64,000 nucleotides of DNA from Hominimerdicola alba (GCF_900112155.1 NZ_FOKQ01000018.1:16712-80711), one strand, 5' to 3'. Shown: positions 1 through 9,163, counted from the first letter of the stretch. Program-made: numbers and translations. Notes: generated by a model not told the origin, from the letters alone.

Positions 1-1279
1 TGTAGGGCTTATCATCCCAGTCAAGGCTGACATCACAGCCTACCCGACAATACTCAACTCTGCCGAAAGCCGAAGCCAGTGGCACGCCGCAGCTCAGTAT
101 CTCCGTATCACCCGCCAGCTCCCGCAGAAGCTTCATAGCATCTGCCATGACCATGCCGCGGGTCTTGTCTCTGCGTGGGACTATGCAGGCAGCGTACAGA
201 AAATCCAGTTTCAGCAGCCTGCCAAAACCCCATTTATTTATAATAGTATCGAAAACTTCTTTAAGGTAAGCGCGGAAATCCTCGTTGTATATATCCAGTG
301 CATAGAACCCTGACCAGTTGCTTCCGCCCTTGACGACTTTGCCGTTTTTGTCTTTCAACAGCCAGTCCTTATGATTTTTGAAAAGTTCCGACTTCTCCTC
401 GCATACGAAAGGTGCGAGCCAAAGTCCCGCCTTGCCTTTGCCGAGTTCAGCCATCTTGTCGGTCATAGCTTTTATGCCGTTGGGGAATTTCTTCTCGTCG
501 ATACTCAGCCAGTCGCCCACAGCCGTTTGCCAGCCATCGTCTATCTGAAAGATATCCTCAGCCCCCAGATCGCTCTGTTCAAGGTCTTTCGTGAGTATCT
601 CCTCGCTGATATCCTGATAATGCCTGTACCAGCTTGTGTAGCCCTGTATACGCGGGATATCCCGCTTTGCCATGCCCATCAGCCCGAACCACTTGTCGAA
701 GACCTCGTCCTCGCTGCCTCTGCCGATGTACAGCTTCAGCCCCTCAAAACTGTCCGTGATATGCAGTTCACTGCACTCTTTAAAAACCAGTACTCTGCCT
801 GCAGCGCAGTCGGTGCGGATAGTTGTGAAACCGCAGTCTTCGTTCAGTGAGCCTATAAAGTCGTAAACATCGTTACTGCGTATATATCCGTAGCTGAAAC
901 CGTGCATAACGCCCTTTTTCAGGCTGTATTTTGTGAATGTGTAATCGCCGTACTGCGAGAATGCGTACTTGTCCGCAATAGGCTTCGGGATATGATCAAC
1001 GCCGTGCAGCCTGCCGTTTATCGGATGTTCAACACTGTCCGTCCATGACTGATATCCATTCAGATATACACGGCTTACGCTTTTGAAATCGTACTCAAAT
1101 TCCGCCGAAAGTCTCAGCAGTTCAATAGGTGTCACCGAACTTACCGAAGCCGATATAACACCGTCTTCGTTCGTGATCGTCAGCTTGACGCGCTGGTTTT
1201 CTACCGTCTTGTCAGTGGTAACGGAATATACCTTTCCGCCTGTGATATAGGCGAATTTTATGTGTTTGAACCTCAGCAT
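1..1279 (-). CDS. alpha-galactosidase, GH36 family (partial, C-terminus outside window)
   Basis: The reading frame is open from an ATG at 1279 down to the window edge, giving the first 426 residues. Seen: the N-terminal beta-sandwich region with GYQSWT, then a (beta/alpha)8 barrel with GYTSWYRHYQDIS, the IDDGWQ signature, KLDFLYAA carrying the likely nucleophile Asp, and CRVGCDVS carrying the likely acid/base Asp. In GH36 these residues hydrolyse terminal alpha-galactosides such as melibiose and raffinose. No signal peptide is visible, so the enzyme is probably cytoplasmic. It starts 2 bases after the stop of the upstream sugar symporter, so the two are surely co-transcribed: uptake followed by hydrolysis. 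The exact substrate is inferred. Confidence 0.9.
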   Translation of the reverse strand, partial: MLRFKHIKFAYITGGKVYSVTTDKTVENQRVKLTITNEDGVISASVSSVTPIELLRLSAEFEYDFKSVSRVYLNGYQSWTDSVEHPINGRLHGVDHIPKPIADKYAFSQYGDYTFTKYSLKKGVMHGFSYGYIRSNDVYDFIGSLNEDCGFTTIRTDCAAGRVLVFKECSELHITDSFEGLKLYIGRGSEDEVFDKWFGLMGMAKRDIPRIQGYTSWYRHYQDISEEILTKDLEQSDLGAEDIFQIDDGWQTAVGDWLSIDEKKFPNGIKAMTDKMAELGKGKAGLWLAPFVCEEKSELFKNHKDWLLKDKNGKVVKGGSNWSGFYALDIYNEDFRAYLKEVFDTIINKWGFGRLLKLDFLYAACIVPRRDKTRGMVMADAMKLLRELAGDTEILSCGVPLASAFGRVEYCRVGCDVSLDWDDKPY

Positions 1280-1281
1280 CG

Positions 1282-2670
1282 TCAGCCCTCCCTGTCTGTG
1301 CTTTCAAGCTTAGCGATAACATCCTTTTCGTTGTATCGGAAGAATATGAATCCACCGATAAGACAAAGCACAGTGGCCAGTATCGCGGTTATCCTCAGAC
1401 CCAGACCGTAGCCGCTCTCGCCCGAAGGCACATCCGAATTAATAGTCTTGATACTTGTGAACAGCAGCATAGCCAGCGACTGTCCCATTTTGAAAGCGAA
1501 AGTTCTCGCTGCATAGAACATACCCTGACGGCTCTCGCCTGTTTCTATCTTGTCAGCCTCCGAGATATCAGCAACCACAGCCTGGGGCAGTATGCCCAGT
1601 ATAGCCATAGGTACAGCTGCCAGCGCCGCGATGATGAATCCGTAAGCCACACCGGGTATGGGCAGTATGCCTGCCAGCGCAGTCACAAGGAAAGTCACCG
1701 AGAAGAACATGAACGCAAAAGCGATAAGCTTCTTCTTGCCCATCTTTTTCGCGAAGATGTTTACAGGCGCATAGCACAGCAGCGAGAAGAAAGTCATAGC
1801 CGCGAACATGGGGAAAGCCCAGGTCTCCGCAAGTCCCAGCAGTGTGGTTATATAAAAGGGAAGTCCTGTCTGGAACATTGTAAGTCCTATCCAGTAGAAT
1901 ATATCCGATGCCACAAATGTGCGGAAATCGCCGTTCTTGAAAGTAGCCATCAGGGAACCGAAAGCAGTGCCCTCGGTAGGTGTGGTATCAGCATAAGCGT
2001 TCTCGTCTATCAGGAAAGCGGGCACCAACATACATACCACAGCCACTGCCGAAAGTATGCCGACCGTCAGCCTGAAACTGTTTGTGTAGCCCATAGCCCC
2101 CGAGAATAATCCCGCTATATTAGGTACAAGATAGGATATTCCCGAACCGAAGAAGTAAGTCACCGAAATATAAGTCGAAAGATTTATCCTCGTTTCCTGA
2201 GTTCTGCCAAGTTCGGGGATAAGTGCGTTGTAAGGTGTACAGTAAGCTGTCATGCAAAGGTAGAACAGCATACAGAACAAAAACAGCAGTCCGAAATTAC
2301 CGTAGCTTTCCCCCTTGAAAGGCAATGTGAAAATCAGCACTGTCATAACGCCGAAAGGTATGGCAGCTACCCTCATGAAAGGTATGCGCCTGCCCAGACG
2401 ATGTTTGAAGCCGTCGGACTTACCCGCAATGTAAGGGTCGGTCACAGCGTCGAAAATTCGTCCCGCCGCAGCGATAACGCCCATCGCTGTCAGAAGTCCC
2501 AGCACTATCCTGCCCTGTGGGATGAAATAGCTGTGACCCTTGGGCAGTTCGTCAGGTTCATAGAATTTTACCAGCCAGTTCGTGATAATACCCGCCAGAG
2601 TTGACCACCCCAGCTGACCGACTGCGAATATCCAGAGTATCTTGTTAGAAGCTATCTTTTTGTTCTCCAT
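1282..2670 (-). CDS. GPH-family (MelB-like) sugar:cation symporter
   Basis: 462-residue membrane protein of the major facilitator superfamily, glycoside-pentoside-hexuronide branch. About twelve hydrophobic segments are visible. The family signature FDAVTDPYIAGKSDG lies in the N-terminal half and is followed by the basic loop GRRIPFM. The frame opens at 2691, but a GGGGGCG ribosome binding site sits just before the ATG at 2670 (MENKKIASNK), so that start is preferred. The gene is directly followed by the GH36 alpha-galactosidase, which suggests import of an alpha-galactoside such as melibiose or raffinose. The substrate is inferred from context only. A TetR-type regulator lies 37 bases upstream in the same orientation. 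Confidence 0.85.
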   Translation of the reverse strand: MENKKIASNKILWIFAVGQLGWSTLAGIITNWLVKFYEPDELPKGHSYFIPQGRIVLGLLTAMGVIAAAGRIFDAVTDPYIAGKSDGFKHRLGRRIPFMRVAAIPFGVMTVLIFTLPFKGESYGNFGLLFLFCMLFYLCMTAYCTPYNALIPELGRTQETRINLSTYISVTYFFGSGISYLVPNIAGLFSGAMGYTNSFRLTVGILSAVAVVCMLVPAFLIDENAYADTTPTEGTAFGSLMATFKNGDFRTFVASDIFYWIGLTMFQTGLPFYITTLLGLAETWAFPMFAAMTFFSLLCYAPVNIFAKKMGKKKLIAFAFMFFSVTFLVTALAGILPIPGVAYGFIIAALAAVPMAILGILPQAVVADISEADKIETGESRQGMFYAARTFAFKMGQSLAMLLFTSIKTINSDVPSGESGYGLGLRITAILATVLCLIGGFIFFRYNEKDVIAKLESTDREG

Positions 2671-2707
2671 ATCAGCGCCCCCTATCGGCATGACCTATAT
2701 GCTCTGC

Positions 2708-3367
2708 TTATTTTGTGCTGAAAAAGCTTACTCCCGATTCTATCAGCAGTTCAAGTTCTGTCAGAGCGTATTCGCTCCTGTCCGATGGAAGAAGCTCACC
2801 CTTGACGAATTTCTTGCAAAGCTCCAGCAACGCGTGAGCATAGGTCAGATAATACATTTTAAAATTATCCACCCGCCGAACCGTACCGTCTTTCAGACCC
2901 TTTTCGTAAGCCCTCACCAGTACGGGATAAAAGTTTATTATTGAACTCTCGTATTTCTGCAAGTCTTCCTTGGCTATCTGCTCTCTTACTATATATGTAT
3001 CGAACTCGCCCAGAAGCCGCATGAAATCGCTGTGTGCCTCATACAAAACCAGATACATACGCATAAGGTCGCTTATCTGCTTGATGCCGGGCTGCTGCAT
3101 GAATTCTCTCGAATCGAACACCCCTGCAAAAAGCTCGTTTATCTCGTCCCAGAGATATGTCATTACCTCCGTCACCATACGGGGCTTTGTGCCAAAATAA
3201 CGGTAGAGGGTAGCCACGCCCACCCCGCTTGCATCTGCTATGTCTGTCATCTTTATCTCTTCAATGCCGTGCTCGAGAAAAAGCTGTGCGGCAGTGAGAA
3301 CTGCGCGGTCAGTGCGCTGGACTTTTAAATTTTTTCTTGAAAAATCGGAACAAATCTCATTACCCAC
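2708..3367 (-). CDS. TetR/AcrR-family transcriptional regulator
   Basis: 219 residues. The N-terminal helix-turn-helix is clear: LTAAQLFLEHGIEEIKMTDI followed by ADASGVGVATLYRYFGTKP, the canonical TetR pattern. The C-terminal ligand-binding part is not recognisable to a ligand class. The frame stays open to 3436, but that extension would run through the promoter and operator. The GTG at 3367 has AAGGAGG eight bases upstream and is chosen as start. The gene is first in a leftward unit with the symporter and alpha-galactosidase, so it probably represses them and itself through the operator at 3386-3425. The inducer could be a galactoside, which would be unusual for TetR; this is inference. Confidence 0.85.
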   Translation of the reverse strand: MGNEICSDFSRKNLKVQRTDRAVLTAAQLFLEHGIEEIKMTDIADASGVGVATLYRYFGTKPRMVTEVMTYLWDEINELFAGVFDSREFMQQPGIKQISDLMRMYLVLYEAHSDFMRLLGEFDTYIVREQIAKEDLQKYESSIINFYPVLVRAYEKGLKDGTVRRVDNFKMYYLTYAHALLELCKKFVKGELLPSDRSEYALTELELLIESGVSFFSTK

Positions 3368-3385
3368 TTGACAAACCTCCTTAAA

Positions 3386-3425
3386 TGTGATAGACTTACT
3401 ATCAACTGATAGATAGTCTATCACA
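3386..3425. promoter_or_regulatory. twin palindromic operator of the TetR regulator
   Basis: The arms TGTGATAGACT and AGTCTATCACA form a perfect 11-bp inverted repeat 18 bp apart. Inside, the sequence resolves into two copies of GATAG-N5-CTATC separated by four bases, so it can be read as two adjacent 15-bp sites. It overlaps the -10 box and start region of the leftward promoter, which fits autorepression. Confidence 0.7.
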
Positions 3426-3443
3426 CAAACCGACATTTGTCAA
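3415..3443 (-). promoter_or_regulatory. sigma-A promoter of the tetR-symporter-galactosidase unit
   Basis: Reading leftward: TTGACA at 3443-3438, a 17-bp spacer, and TAGACT at 3420-3415. The -10 lies inside the operator. Confidence 0.65.
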
Positions 3444-3576
3444 GAGGTTCTTGAAAATATTAAAATTTACGACACATTTTTCTGCAACAGGCACAATCGT
3501 GAAACGTTTAAGTTCGGGAAAACGGCAATAACAGATCCTGCCGTGTCCCCGCAGACCGCACAATGGAGGTACAGCT

Positions 3577-5034
3577 ATGGAAAGATCAAAAGTCATATTC
3601 GGCAATCAGATGTCTGCATCGGCATACAGAAAAGCAGTCAAGGGCAAGGAGAAGTTCATTAAAAAGTACGGCAGTGATATGGACAGGGTGTACCATCTCA
3701 CCGCCGCACCCGCCCCTGCCATAGGAGAGCCTTTAGGTGTTCGGGAGCTAAAAATATCGGGCAAGACAGGTGTTGAGTTCAATGACAAGAGCCTTGTCAT
3801 CGGCAATATCAGGATGGGCTTCGGTCACTACCGCATTTCTATGGCGATAGCTTCCTCCGCCCGCTCCATGGGGTATGACCCTTATTGGTTCGATCTCTGT
3901 TCTTTCAGCGATACCACCTGCGGCAAGGTCATAGCGGGTCAGAATCAGCTTTATTCTCTGGGCTCACGGATATCCCAGAAGTCGGTACTATTTAATAAGC
4001 TTCTGTGGGAACCCCTGAACAGCGAGGGCTTCCGCCAGCTGACCTACAACTGCTCCGACCAGAAGACAGCCGAGCTGATGACCCCTGTTTTCCGCGACTT
4101 GCCCAAGGATATCCCCTATGTAGCAACCCATGTATGGCCATCGCAGGCGGCGATACACGCAGGGCTCACTCATGTGGTAAACGCTATACCCGATAACTGG
4201 CCTATGGCGCTGCACCTCTCCGAGGGCGCTGTGCATACCGTTCAGACGCCATCAGCCTATCTGGGATACCGCGCGCTCCGCGGCATGGATAAGCACCGCA
4301 TACTCAAGCCCATGCCCAAGGATTCCGTAGTGTATACAGGTCAGTACATCGACCACGAACTTGTGAGCAATATCGAATACGACTGCGGCAAGCGCATCGA
4401 AAGGGTTCAGAAAGGCAAGGCTGTACGCTGGCTTATGTCCGTAGGCGGCGCAGGGGCTCAGAAAGAGATCTTCGTATCCATGATAAGAAGAATGCTCCCC
4501 GATATCAAAAAGGCGAAAGCCACTCTCTTTATAAATGTGGGCGACCATAAAAAGGTCTGGGAACAGCTGAAGACCGAAATGCCCCATATGATGCCCTTCG
4601 TTACCGAGCATTTCAACGATTTTTCCGAAACTTCCGAGTTTGCAAATCAGGCGATAGACGGTGAAGTATTCGGCATACACGCATTCTGCCACAGTGATAT
4701 ATTTGCGGCGGTATATTCCACAAATCTTCTCATGCGCTGTTCAGATGTGCTCATCACCAAGCCCAGCGAGCTTGCTTTCTATCCCATACCCAAGCTGATG
4801 ATAAAGCGTGTGGGCGGTCATGAAGCCTGGGGCGCTATCCGTGCGGCGGAGGTTGGCGACGGCACCTACGAATGTTCAACTCCTGCCGAGACCTGCGGCA
4901 TGATGAAGCTTATCCAGCATAACGGCGATATCATCGAAAAAATGTGCGCTAATATCATCACCGCGAAAAATGCAGGTATCTATGACGGCGCTTATAAGGT
5001 GGTTGAACTGGCAGTATCTGGAAAAATCGGGTGA
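3577..5034 (+). CDS. putative GT-B-fold glycosyltransferase of unknown specificity
   Basis: 485 residues, no signal peptide or clear membrane segment. The stretch VIGNIRMGFGHYRISMAIAS resembles the glycine-rich N-terminal loop of GT28/MGDG-synthase-like glycosyltransferases (usual form GxGGGH), and LMSVGGAGAQKE and VLITKPSELAFYPIP resemble their C-terminal nucleotide-sugar binding half. I do not recognise a characterised family; proteins of this kind in related bacteria carry only DUF names. The start ATG has GGAGG eight bases upstream. It is divergent from the tetR gene, with about 210 bp between the two starts, and could be regulated with it, but no sugar-acceptor clue is present. Cytoplasmic or membrane-peripheral action is inferred. 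Confidence 0.5.
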   Translation: MERSKVIFGNQMSASAYRKAVKGKEKFIKKYGSDMDRVYHLTAAPAPAIGEPLGVRELKISGKTGVEFNDKSLVIGNIRMGFGHYRISMAIASSARSMGYDPYWFDLCSFSDTTCGKVIAGQNQLYSLGSRISQKSVLFNKLLWEPLNSEGFRQLTYNCSDQKTAELMTPVFRDLPKDIPYVATHVWPSQAAIHAGLTHVVNAIPDNWPMALHLSEGAVHTVQTPSAYLGYRALRGMDKHRILKPMPKDSVVYTGQYIDHELVSNIEYDCGKRIERVQKGKAVRWLMSVGGAGAQKEIFVSMIRRMLPDIKKAKATLFINVGDHKKVWEQLKTEMPHMMPFVTEHFNDFSETSEFANQAIDGEVFGIHAFCHSDIFAAVYSTNLLMRCSDVLITKPSELAFYPIPKLMIKRVGGHEAWGAIRAAEVGDGTYECSTPAETCGMMKLIQHNGDIIEKMCANIITAKNAGIYDGAYKVVELAVSGKIG

Positions 5035-5113
5035 TTATCAACAATTTATGTTGACGGTTTGTGAATAAACCACAAATAAATATCAAAATACCTCGCCATT
5101 TACAGCTTTCGAC

Positions 5114-5142
5114 TTGATTTTTTTTATTTGGTATGTTAAAAT
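5114..5142 (+). promoter_or_regulatory. sigma-A promoter of the carboxypeptidase gene
   Basis: TTGATT, 17-bp spacer, TAAAAT. The predicted start of transcription near 5149 leaves a leader of about 70 nt. The leader contains a hairpin (CGCTGC at 5171-5176 paired with GCAGCG at 5197-5202, with an inner CCC/GGG stem) just ahead of the chosen ATG at 5220. Confidence 0.6.
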
Positions 5143-5219
5143 AATGAAGTAAAATGAAGTGCATGGAGAACGCTGCACCGGCAAGTACCCTTTTGGGCAG
5201 CGGAAACAGTGAGGAAGAT

Positions 5220-6269
5220 ATGATCGAAAATGATAACAGAAACGTTCCCGAGGAGGAGCGTGCTGTTAAAGGACCGGAATCTATCATAGATAACTATGAC
5301 CTGTCAAGGTATGAACTTTCTCCCGAGGAAAAAGCCCGCGAGGAGATGATAAGGCAGCGTATCAGGGACAGACGACGTGCAGCCGAGCGCAGACGCATAA
5401 AGCGCAACCGCACCCTGGCTCTGATAGTAGCTGTAGTCCTTGTGTTCATACTGTGCAGGGGCTGCTATGCATCTTACCGCAAAAAGCGTGATGAAAAGCA
5501 GGCAAAAGCTAAAGCGACGGAAAGCAAGGTCGAGAAGCAGATAGTGTATGAAGAAGATACAGACAGTTCGCAGGACGAACAGCCTGAGGTCGGACATAAG
5601 ATACAGAATGTGGATGGACTTACCTATGTTGACGGTATACTCATAGTCAACAAGACCTACCCTCTGCCACATGATTATGCACCGGGCATAAGTACAGCAG
5701 CTCAGGCGGCATTCGATGATATGACGGCGGCAGCCTTCAATGACGGGCTGTATCTCTACGTAAATTCGGGATACCGCAGCTATGATGAGCAGTATATGCT
5801 GTATTACAACTATGCGCTGAGCAGGGGAATAGCCGAGGCAGACAGGGTATCTTCCCGTCCCGGATATTCCGAGCATCAGTCGGGACTGTGCTTTGATGTC
5901 AATTCAACGGACTTCTCATTCAGTGATACCGCCGAAGCCAGATGGCTTGCGGCACACTGCGCGGATTACGGTTTCATTATACGTTTCCCAAAGGGAAAAG
6001 AGGCTATTACGGGGTATGAGTATGAGTCATGGCACATAAGGTACGTAGGTGTTGATATTGCAAAAGAGATCACATCAAAGGGATTGTGTTTGGAGGAATA
6101 CTTAGGGGTAACATCGAACTATGATGATGCACCCGACGGTGTTTCACAGCAGCAGCTCGCCGAAGAAATGGGCGTCACAGTGGATGACCCTAACGGCGGC
6201 ACCGAAACTGATGCTGAAAGCGAAGACAGCACGTACTACGACGAAGGCTATGAAAGTCAAGTTCAATGA
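5220..6269 (+). CDS. membrane-anchored D-alanyl-D-alanine carboxypeptidase, VanY/LAS family (M15B)
   Basis: 349 residues from the ATG at 5220. A charged cytoplasmic N-terminus is followed by one membrane segment (about residues 65-83), a linker, and a C-terminal LAS peptidase domain. Zinc ligands are visible: H219 and D226 in SEHQSGLCFDV and H272 in ESWHIRYVG, with E269 as probable general base. Such enzymes trim the terminal D-Ala of peptidoglycan stem peptides on the outer face of the membrane. The frame is open to an ATG at 5154, but that start has no ribosome binding site and falls at the promoter's transcription start, while GAGG precedes the ATG at 5220. The tail after the domain is acidic and low in complexity. 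Confidence 0.85.
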   Translation: MIENDNRNVPEEERAVKGPESIIDNYDLSRYELSPEEKAREEMIRQRIRDRRRAAERRRIKRNRTLALIVAVVLVFILCRGCYASYRKKRDEKQAKAKATESKVEKQIVYEEDTDSSQDEQPEVGHKIQNVDGLTYVDGILIVNKTYPLPHDYAPGISTAAQAAFDDMTAAAFNDGLYLYVNSGYRSYDEQYMLYYNYALSRGIAEADRVSSRPGYSEHQSGLCFDVNSTDFSFSDTAEARWLAAHCADYGFIIRFPKGKEAITGYEYESWHIRYVGVDIAKEITSKGLCLEEYLGVTSNYDDAPDGVSQQQLAEEMGVTVDDPNGGTETDAESEDSTYYDEGYESQVQ

Positions 6270-6275
6270 CAGCTT

Positions 6276-6308
6276 ATCGCCCCTGCTTTGAAAGCGGGGG
6301 CGATTTTT
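6276..6308 (+). terminator. rho-independent terminator of the carboxypeptidase gene
   Basis: Stem ATCGCCCC / GGGGGCGAT with a TTTTT tract. Confidence 0.85.
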
Positions 6309-6330
6309 AAACAATTGGCAGGGATATGTT

Positions 6331-6819
6331 ATGAAAAAGAGGTTTACGTTTAAAAGTGCATATTATATGACTGTTGCGGTCGCAGGAGCGGCTGCGATAG
6401 TGATCCTGCCTGTCATTGCGGCGTTTTCGCTGAATTCCACTTTTGCAGGACTTATCACTCTGGGACTGGCATTGATACTGCATATAATCTCTCTGCATCT
6501 GGCGGCGCGGGTGCCCTGCGTTATAAGCGCAGATGAAGATGCCCTACGGGTAGACGTGTGGTGTAAAAAGTACGTTTTCCTCTATCAGGATATCGAAAAA
6601 GCCGAGGTCAGCCATGAGTTTGTTGAAACTCTCATGCTCAGGGAAGTGCCGTATTATCTCGAAACTCTCAAAATAACCGCAAAGTCGGGAGAATACAGCT
6701 TTAAAAGCAAGACCCGCGCTTTTATACAGGAAGACGGCAGACCTTACCCCTTTGAGAACGGAAAATTTCAGGAGATAAGGCGCTATATCGCACCGCGCAT
6801 AATAGGCGGCGGACAATAA
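6331..6819 (+). CDS. two-segment membrane protein with a PH-like cytoplasmic domain
   Basis: 162 residues. Two hydrophobic segments (about residues 10-33 and 38-60) are followed by a soluble part with the pattern of bacterial PH-like domains: VISADEDALRVDVWCKKY, then YQDIEKAEV and LKITAKSGEYSFKSK. I do not recognise a named family. Similar two-segment plus PH-like layouts occur in this window at 27837, 28379 and 29963. It is separated from the upstream gene by a terminator and from the downstream two-component system by about 110 bp, so it may be transcribed alone. Function unknown. Confidence 0.6.
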   Translation: MKKRFTFKSAYYMTVAVAGAAAIVILPVIAAFSLNSTFAGLITLGLALILHIISLHLAARVPCVISADEDALRVDVWCKKYVFLYQDIEKAEVSHEFVETLMLREVPYYLETLKITAKSGEYSFKSKTRAFIQEDGRPYPFENGKFQEIRRYIAPRIIGGGQ

Positions 6820-6931
6820 TTATTATGCCGTTAACAATGTTCGGTCACGCAGAATACACATTACAGGATTATCATATTTTTAGGAAATAATGTCCGCTCT
6901 TTGCGGACCTCTGAAAAGGAGCTGACAACTG

Positions 6932-7606
6932 ATGGCAAAGATACTGGCAGTTGACGATGAGGCGAAGATACGTACCATCATCAAGGAGTACGCTGAATTT
7001 GAGGGCTATGAAGTAGCCGAAGCAGCAGACGGCATGGAAGCTGTTGAAATGGTAAAGAATGATGATTTCGATATCATCATAATGGATATCATGATGCCCC
7101 GACTTGACGGATATTCCGCCTGCAAGGAGATACAGAAGATCAAGAAGATACCCGTGATAATGCTCTCCGCAAGGGGCGAGGAGTACGATAAGCTTTTCGG
7201 CTTTGAGATAGGAATCGATGACTATATGGTCAAGCCTTTTTCGCCCAAGGAACTCATGGCGAGAGTCAGGGCGGTCCTTAACCGCGCAAAAGCTTCCCGC
7301 ACTACCGAGGATATCATAAAGTATCAGGGACTTGAGATAAACTTCACCGCAAGGGAAGTGAAGATAGACGGCGAAAAGGTCTCAATGACCCCAAAGGAGT
7401 ACGATCTTCTCTTCTATCTTGTAAGAAATATGAATATCGCCCTTTCGAGAGAAAAGCTTCTTGAAGAAGTATGGGGTTTTGATTTCTACGGCGATGACAG
7501 AACTATCGATACTCACATAAAAATGCTGAGAAACTCTCTCGGACCATACCGCAACCTTATCGTTACCCTGAGAGGAATGGGGTATAAGTTTGAAAAGATC
7601 CAGTAA
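6932..7606 (+). CDS. OmpR/PhoB-family response regulator
   Basis: 224 residues. The N-terminal receiver shows the acidic pair D8-D9, phospho-acceptor D52 (IIIMDIMMPRLDG), MLSARGEE, and the conserved Lys in MVKPFSPKE. The C-terminal winged helix (about 125-222) has the PhoB pattern MTPKEYDLLFYL and DRTIDTHIKMLRNSLG. It overlaps the downstream kinase gene by 17 bases, so the pair is translated together. A hairpin (GTCCGC/GCGGAC, 6891-6908) lies just before the ribosome binding site. Regulators of this family bind direct repeats with 11-bp periodicity, the same kind of site found ahead of the small RNAs at 44.0-44.9 kb; whether this protein is the one that binds them is unknown. Confidence 0.93.
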   Translation: MAKILAVDDEAKIRTIIKEYAEFEGYEVAEAADGMEAVEMVKNDDFDIIIMDIMMPRLDGYSACKEIQKIKKIPVIMLSARGEEYDKLFGFEIGIDDYMVKPFSPKELMARVRAVLNRAKASRTTEDIIKYQGLEINFTAREVKIDGEKVSMTPKEYDLLFYLVRNMNIALSREKLLEEVWGFDFYGDDRTIDTHIKMLRNSLGPYRNLIVTLRGMGYKFEKIQ

Positions 7607-9059
7607 AAAGCCTGCAGGGCTGCGGAAAACCGTAAGGGATATCCGCAAGGGCAAGCGCAGTATGCAGACCTTTGTCTGGATATACTTCGTGCTCTTTGCC
7701 ATAGTGATACTTGTGGTGCTGTGGCTGGGACAGTACGTTTTCTTGTACAACTACTACAAGTCTGCGAAAGTCAACAACATAAGCCGCGAGGCTAACCGCA
7801 TCATACAGGCATACGGCACCGAGGAGCAGGGTCATATCAACAGGACTGTTGCCTACGAGAACAGTATGTGCATAGTCATAACCGACGTTGATGGAAATCC
7901 CCTGACCTCCGAGAACAATCTGGGCTCCTATTCAAAGCTCTTCGATGATATCGAGAACCATTATTCGATGTATATATTCGAGCTGAAAAGTGCTCTTGAA
8001 AAGGCATCGGATAACTGCTATACCGTCACCTTTGATAATGACGATCTCAATGTCAAGGAAATGATATACTGTGCCAAGATCTATACTGATGATTCGGAGG
8101 ATCAGGCTTACCTGTTCATCGAATCCACCATCGAGCCTATAGATTCCACGGTGAAAATAATCAGGGAACAGCTGATGTTCATTTCCATAATCCTCTTTGA
8201 GCTTGCCATAATAGTCGGCACATTAGCCGCCATGAGGCTCAGCCGACCCATAGTCAGTATCACCAAGACCGCTAAGCGCTTCGGCGAGGGCGATTTCGAT
8301 GTTGAATTCAAGGGCAAGGGCTATAAGGAAGCCGAGAAGCTGGCAGAAGTCCTTAACGATGCCAAAAACGAGATACGCAAGGTCAGCGACCTGAGAAAAG
8401 ACCTGATAGCCAATATCTCCCACGACCTTCGTACACCTCTCACAATGGTGAAAGCCTATGCCGAGATGATACGCGACCTTTCAGGAGATAACCCCGTAAA
8501 AAGGGCTGAACACGTTCAGGTCATAATCGATGAAGCTGACAGGTTATCGAACCTCGTTAACAATCTTCTGGAGCTTTCAAAGCTGGAAAGCGGAAATATG
8601 GAACTCAACCGCCGCAAGTTCTCGATAGTCGATAAGATAAACGACTGCATGACGAGGTATCAGCTCGTCATTGAACAGAACGGCTACGATATGAAGTACG
8701 AACCCGATGAGGACAGGCAGATAGATGCCGACCCCGATAAACTGGATCAGGTCATCTACAACTTCATAAACAACGCGATAAACTACACAGGGGATCATAA
8801 GGTGATTCGCATCAAGCAGATAAATTCCGAAAAATCCGTGCGCATCGAAGTCTCCGACAACGGCAAGGGCATAGCAAAAGAACTCCTGCCTAAGGTATTC
8901 GACAGGTATTACCGCGATGCCAAAGTCAAGCGCGATGTTGTAGGCACAGGTCTTGGACTTGCTATATGCAAGGAGATACTGAAATGCCACGATTTCCCTT
9001 TCGGTGTCCGCTCGGAAGAGGGCAAGGGCACTACATTCTGGTTTGAGATACCTACATGA
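7590..9059 (+). CDS. membrane sensor histidine kinase, HAMP-HisKA-HATPase
   Basis: 489 residues, starting at a TTG that overlaps the response regulator gene. Two membrane segments (about 27-53 and 194-214) enclose an extracytoplasmic sensor of about 140 residues. A HAMP linker follows (about 215-267), then the HisKA dimer helix with H278 in ANISHDLRTPLT, and the ATPase domain with NFINNAINYT, DNGKGI and GTGLGLAICKEIL. It should autophosphorylate and pass the phosphate to D52 of the upstream partner. The signal is unknown. An ATG at 7662 is an alternative start but would leave the first membrane helix with almost no cytoplasmic residues. Confidence 0.92.
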   Translation: MKRSSKKPAGLRKTVRDIRKGKRSMQTFVWIYFVLFAIVILVVLWLGQYVFLYNYYKSAKVNNISREANRIIQAYGTEEQGHINRTVAYENSMCIVITDVDGNPLTSENNLGSYSKLFDDIENHYSMYIFELKSALEKASDNCYTVTFDNDDLNVKEMIYCAKIYTDDSEDQAYLFIESTIEPIDSTVKIIREQLMFISIILFELAIIVGTLAAMRLSRPIVSITKTAKRFGEGDFDVEFKGKGYKEAEKLAEVLNDAKNEIRKVSDLRKDLIANISHDLRTPLTMVKAYAEMIRDLSGDNPVKRAEHVQVIIDEADRLSNLVNNLLELSKLESGNMELNRRKFSIVDKINDCMTRYQLVIEQNGYDMKYEPDEDRQIDADPDKLDQVIYNFINNAINYTGDHKVIRIKQINSEKSVRIEVSDNGKGIAKELLPKVFDRYYRDAKVKRDVVGTGLGLAICKEILKCHDFPFGVRSEEGKGTTFWFEIPT

Positions 9060-9084
9060 CCTTTTGTAATATCGTAAACCCGAA

Positions 9085-9122
9085 AGGACAGCTGATCTGA
9101 TGGTCAGCTGTTCTTTCTTTTG
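9085..9122 (+). terminator. terminator of the two-component operon
   Basis: GGACAGCTGA / TCAGCTGTTC stem followed by TTTCTTTT. Confidence 0.8.
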
Positions 9123-9129
9123 TGTAAAA

Positions 9130-9163
9130 TGAAGAAGAAAAGAGCCGCACGTTAGTGCAGCCC
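9130..9163 (-). terminator. terminator of the htrA-like gene
   Basis: Reading leftward, GGGCTGCAC / GTGCGGCTC pair with two G-U pairs and are followed by TTTTCTTC. The two convergent units therefore each have their own terminator. Confidence 0.6.

Noticed and set aside
5154..5219. N-terminal extension of the carboxypeptidase
   Set aside because: It lies in the predicted leader with a hairpin, has no ribosome binding site, and begins at the transcription start.
5150..5219. Cyclic-di-AMP or cyclic-di-GMP riboswitch ahead of the carboxypeptidase
   Set aside because: A hairpin is present, but the region is too short and lacks the conserved cores of those riboswitches.
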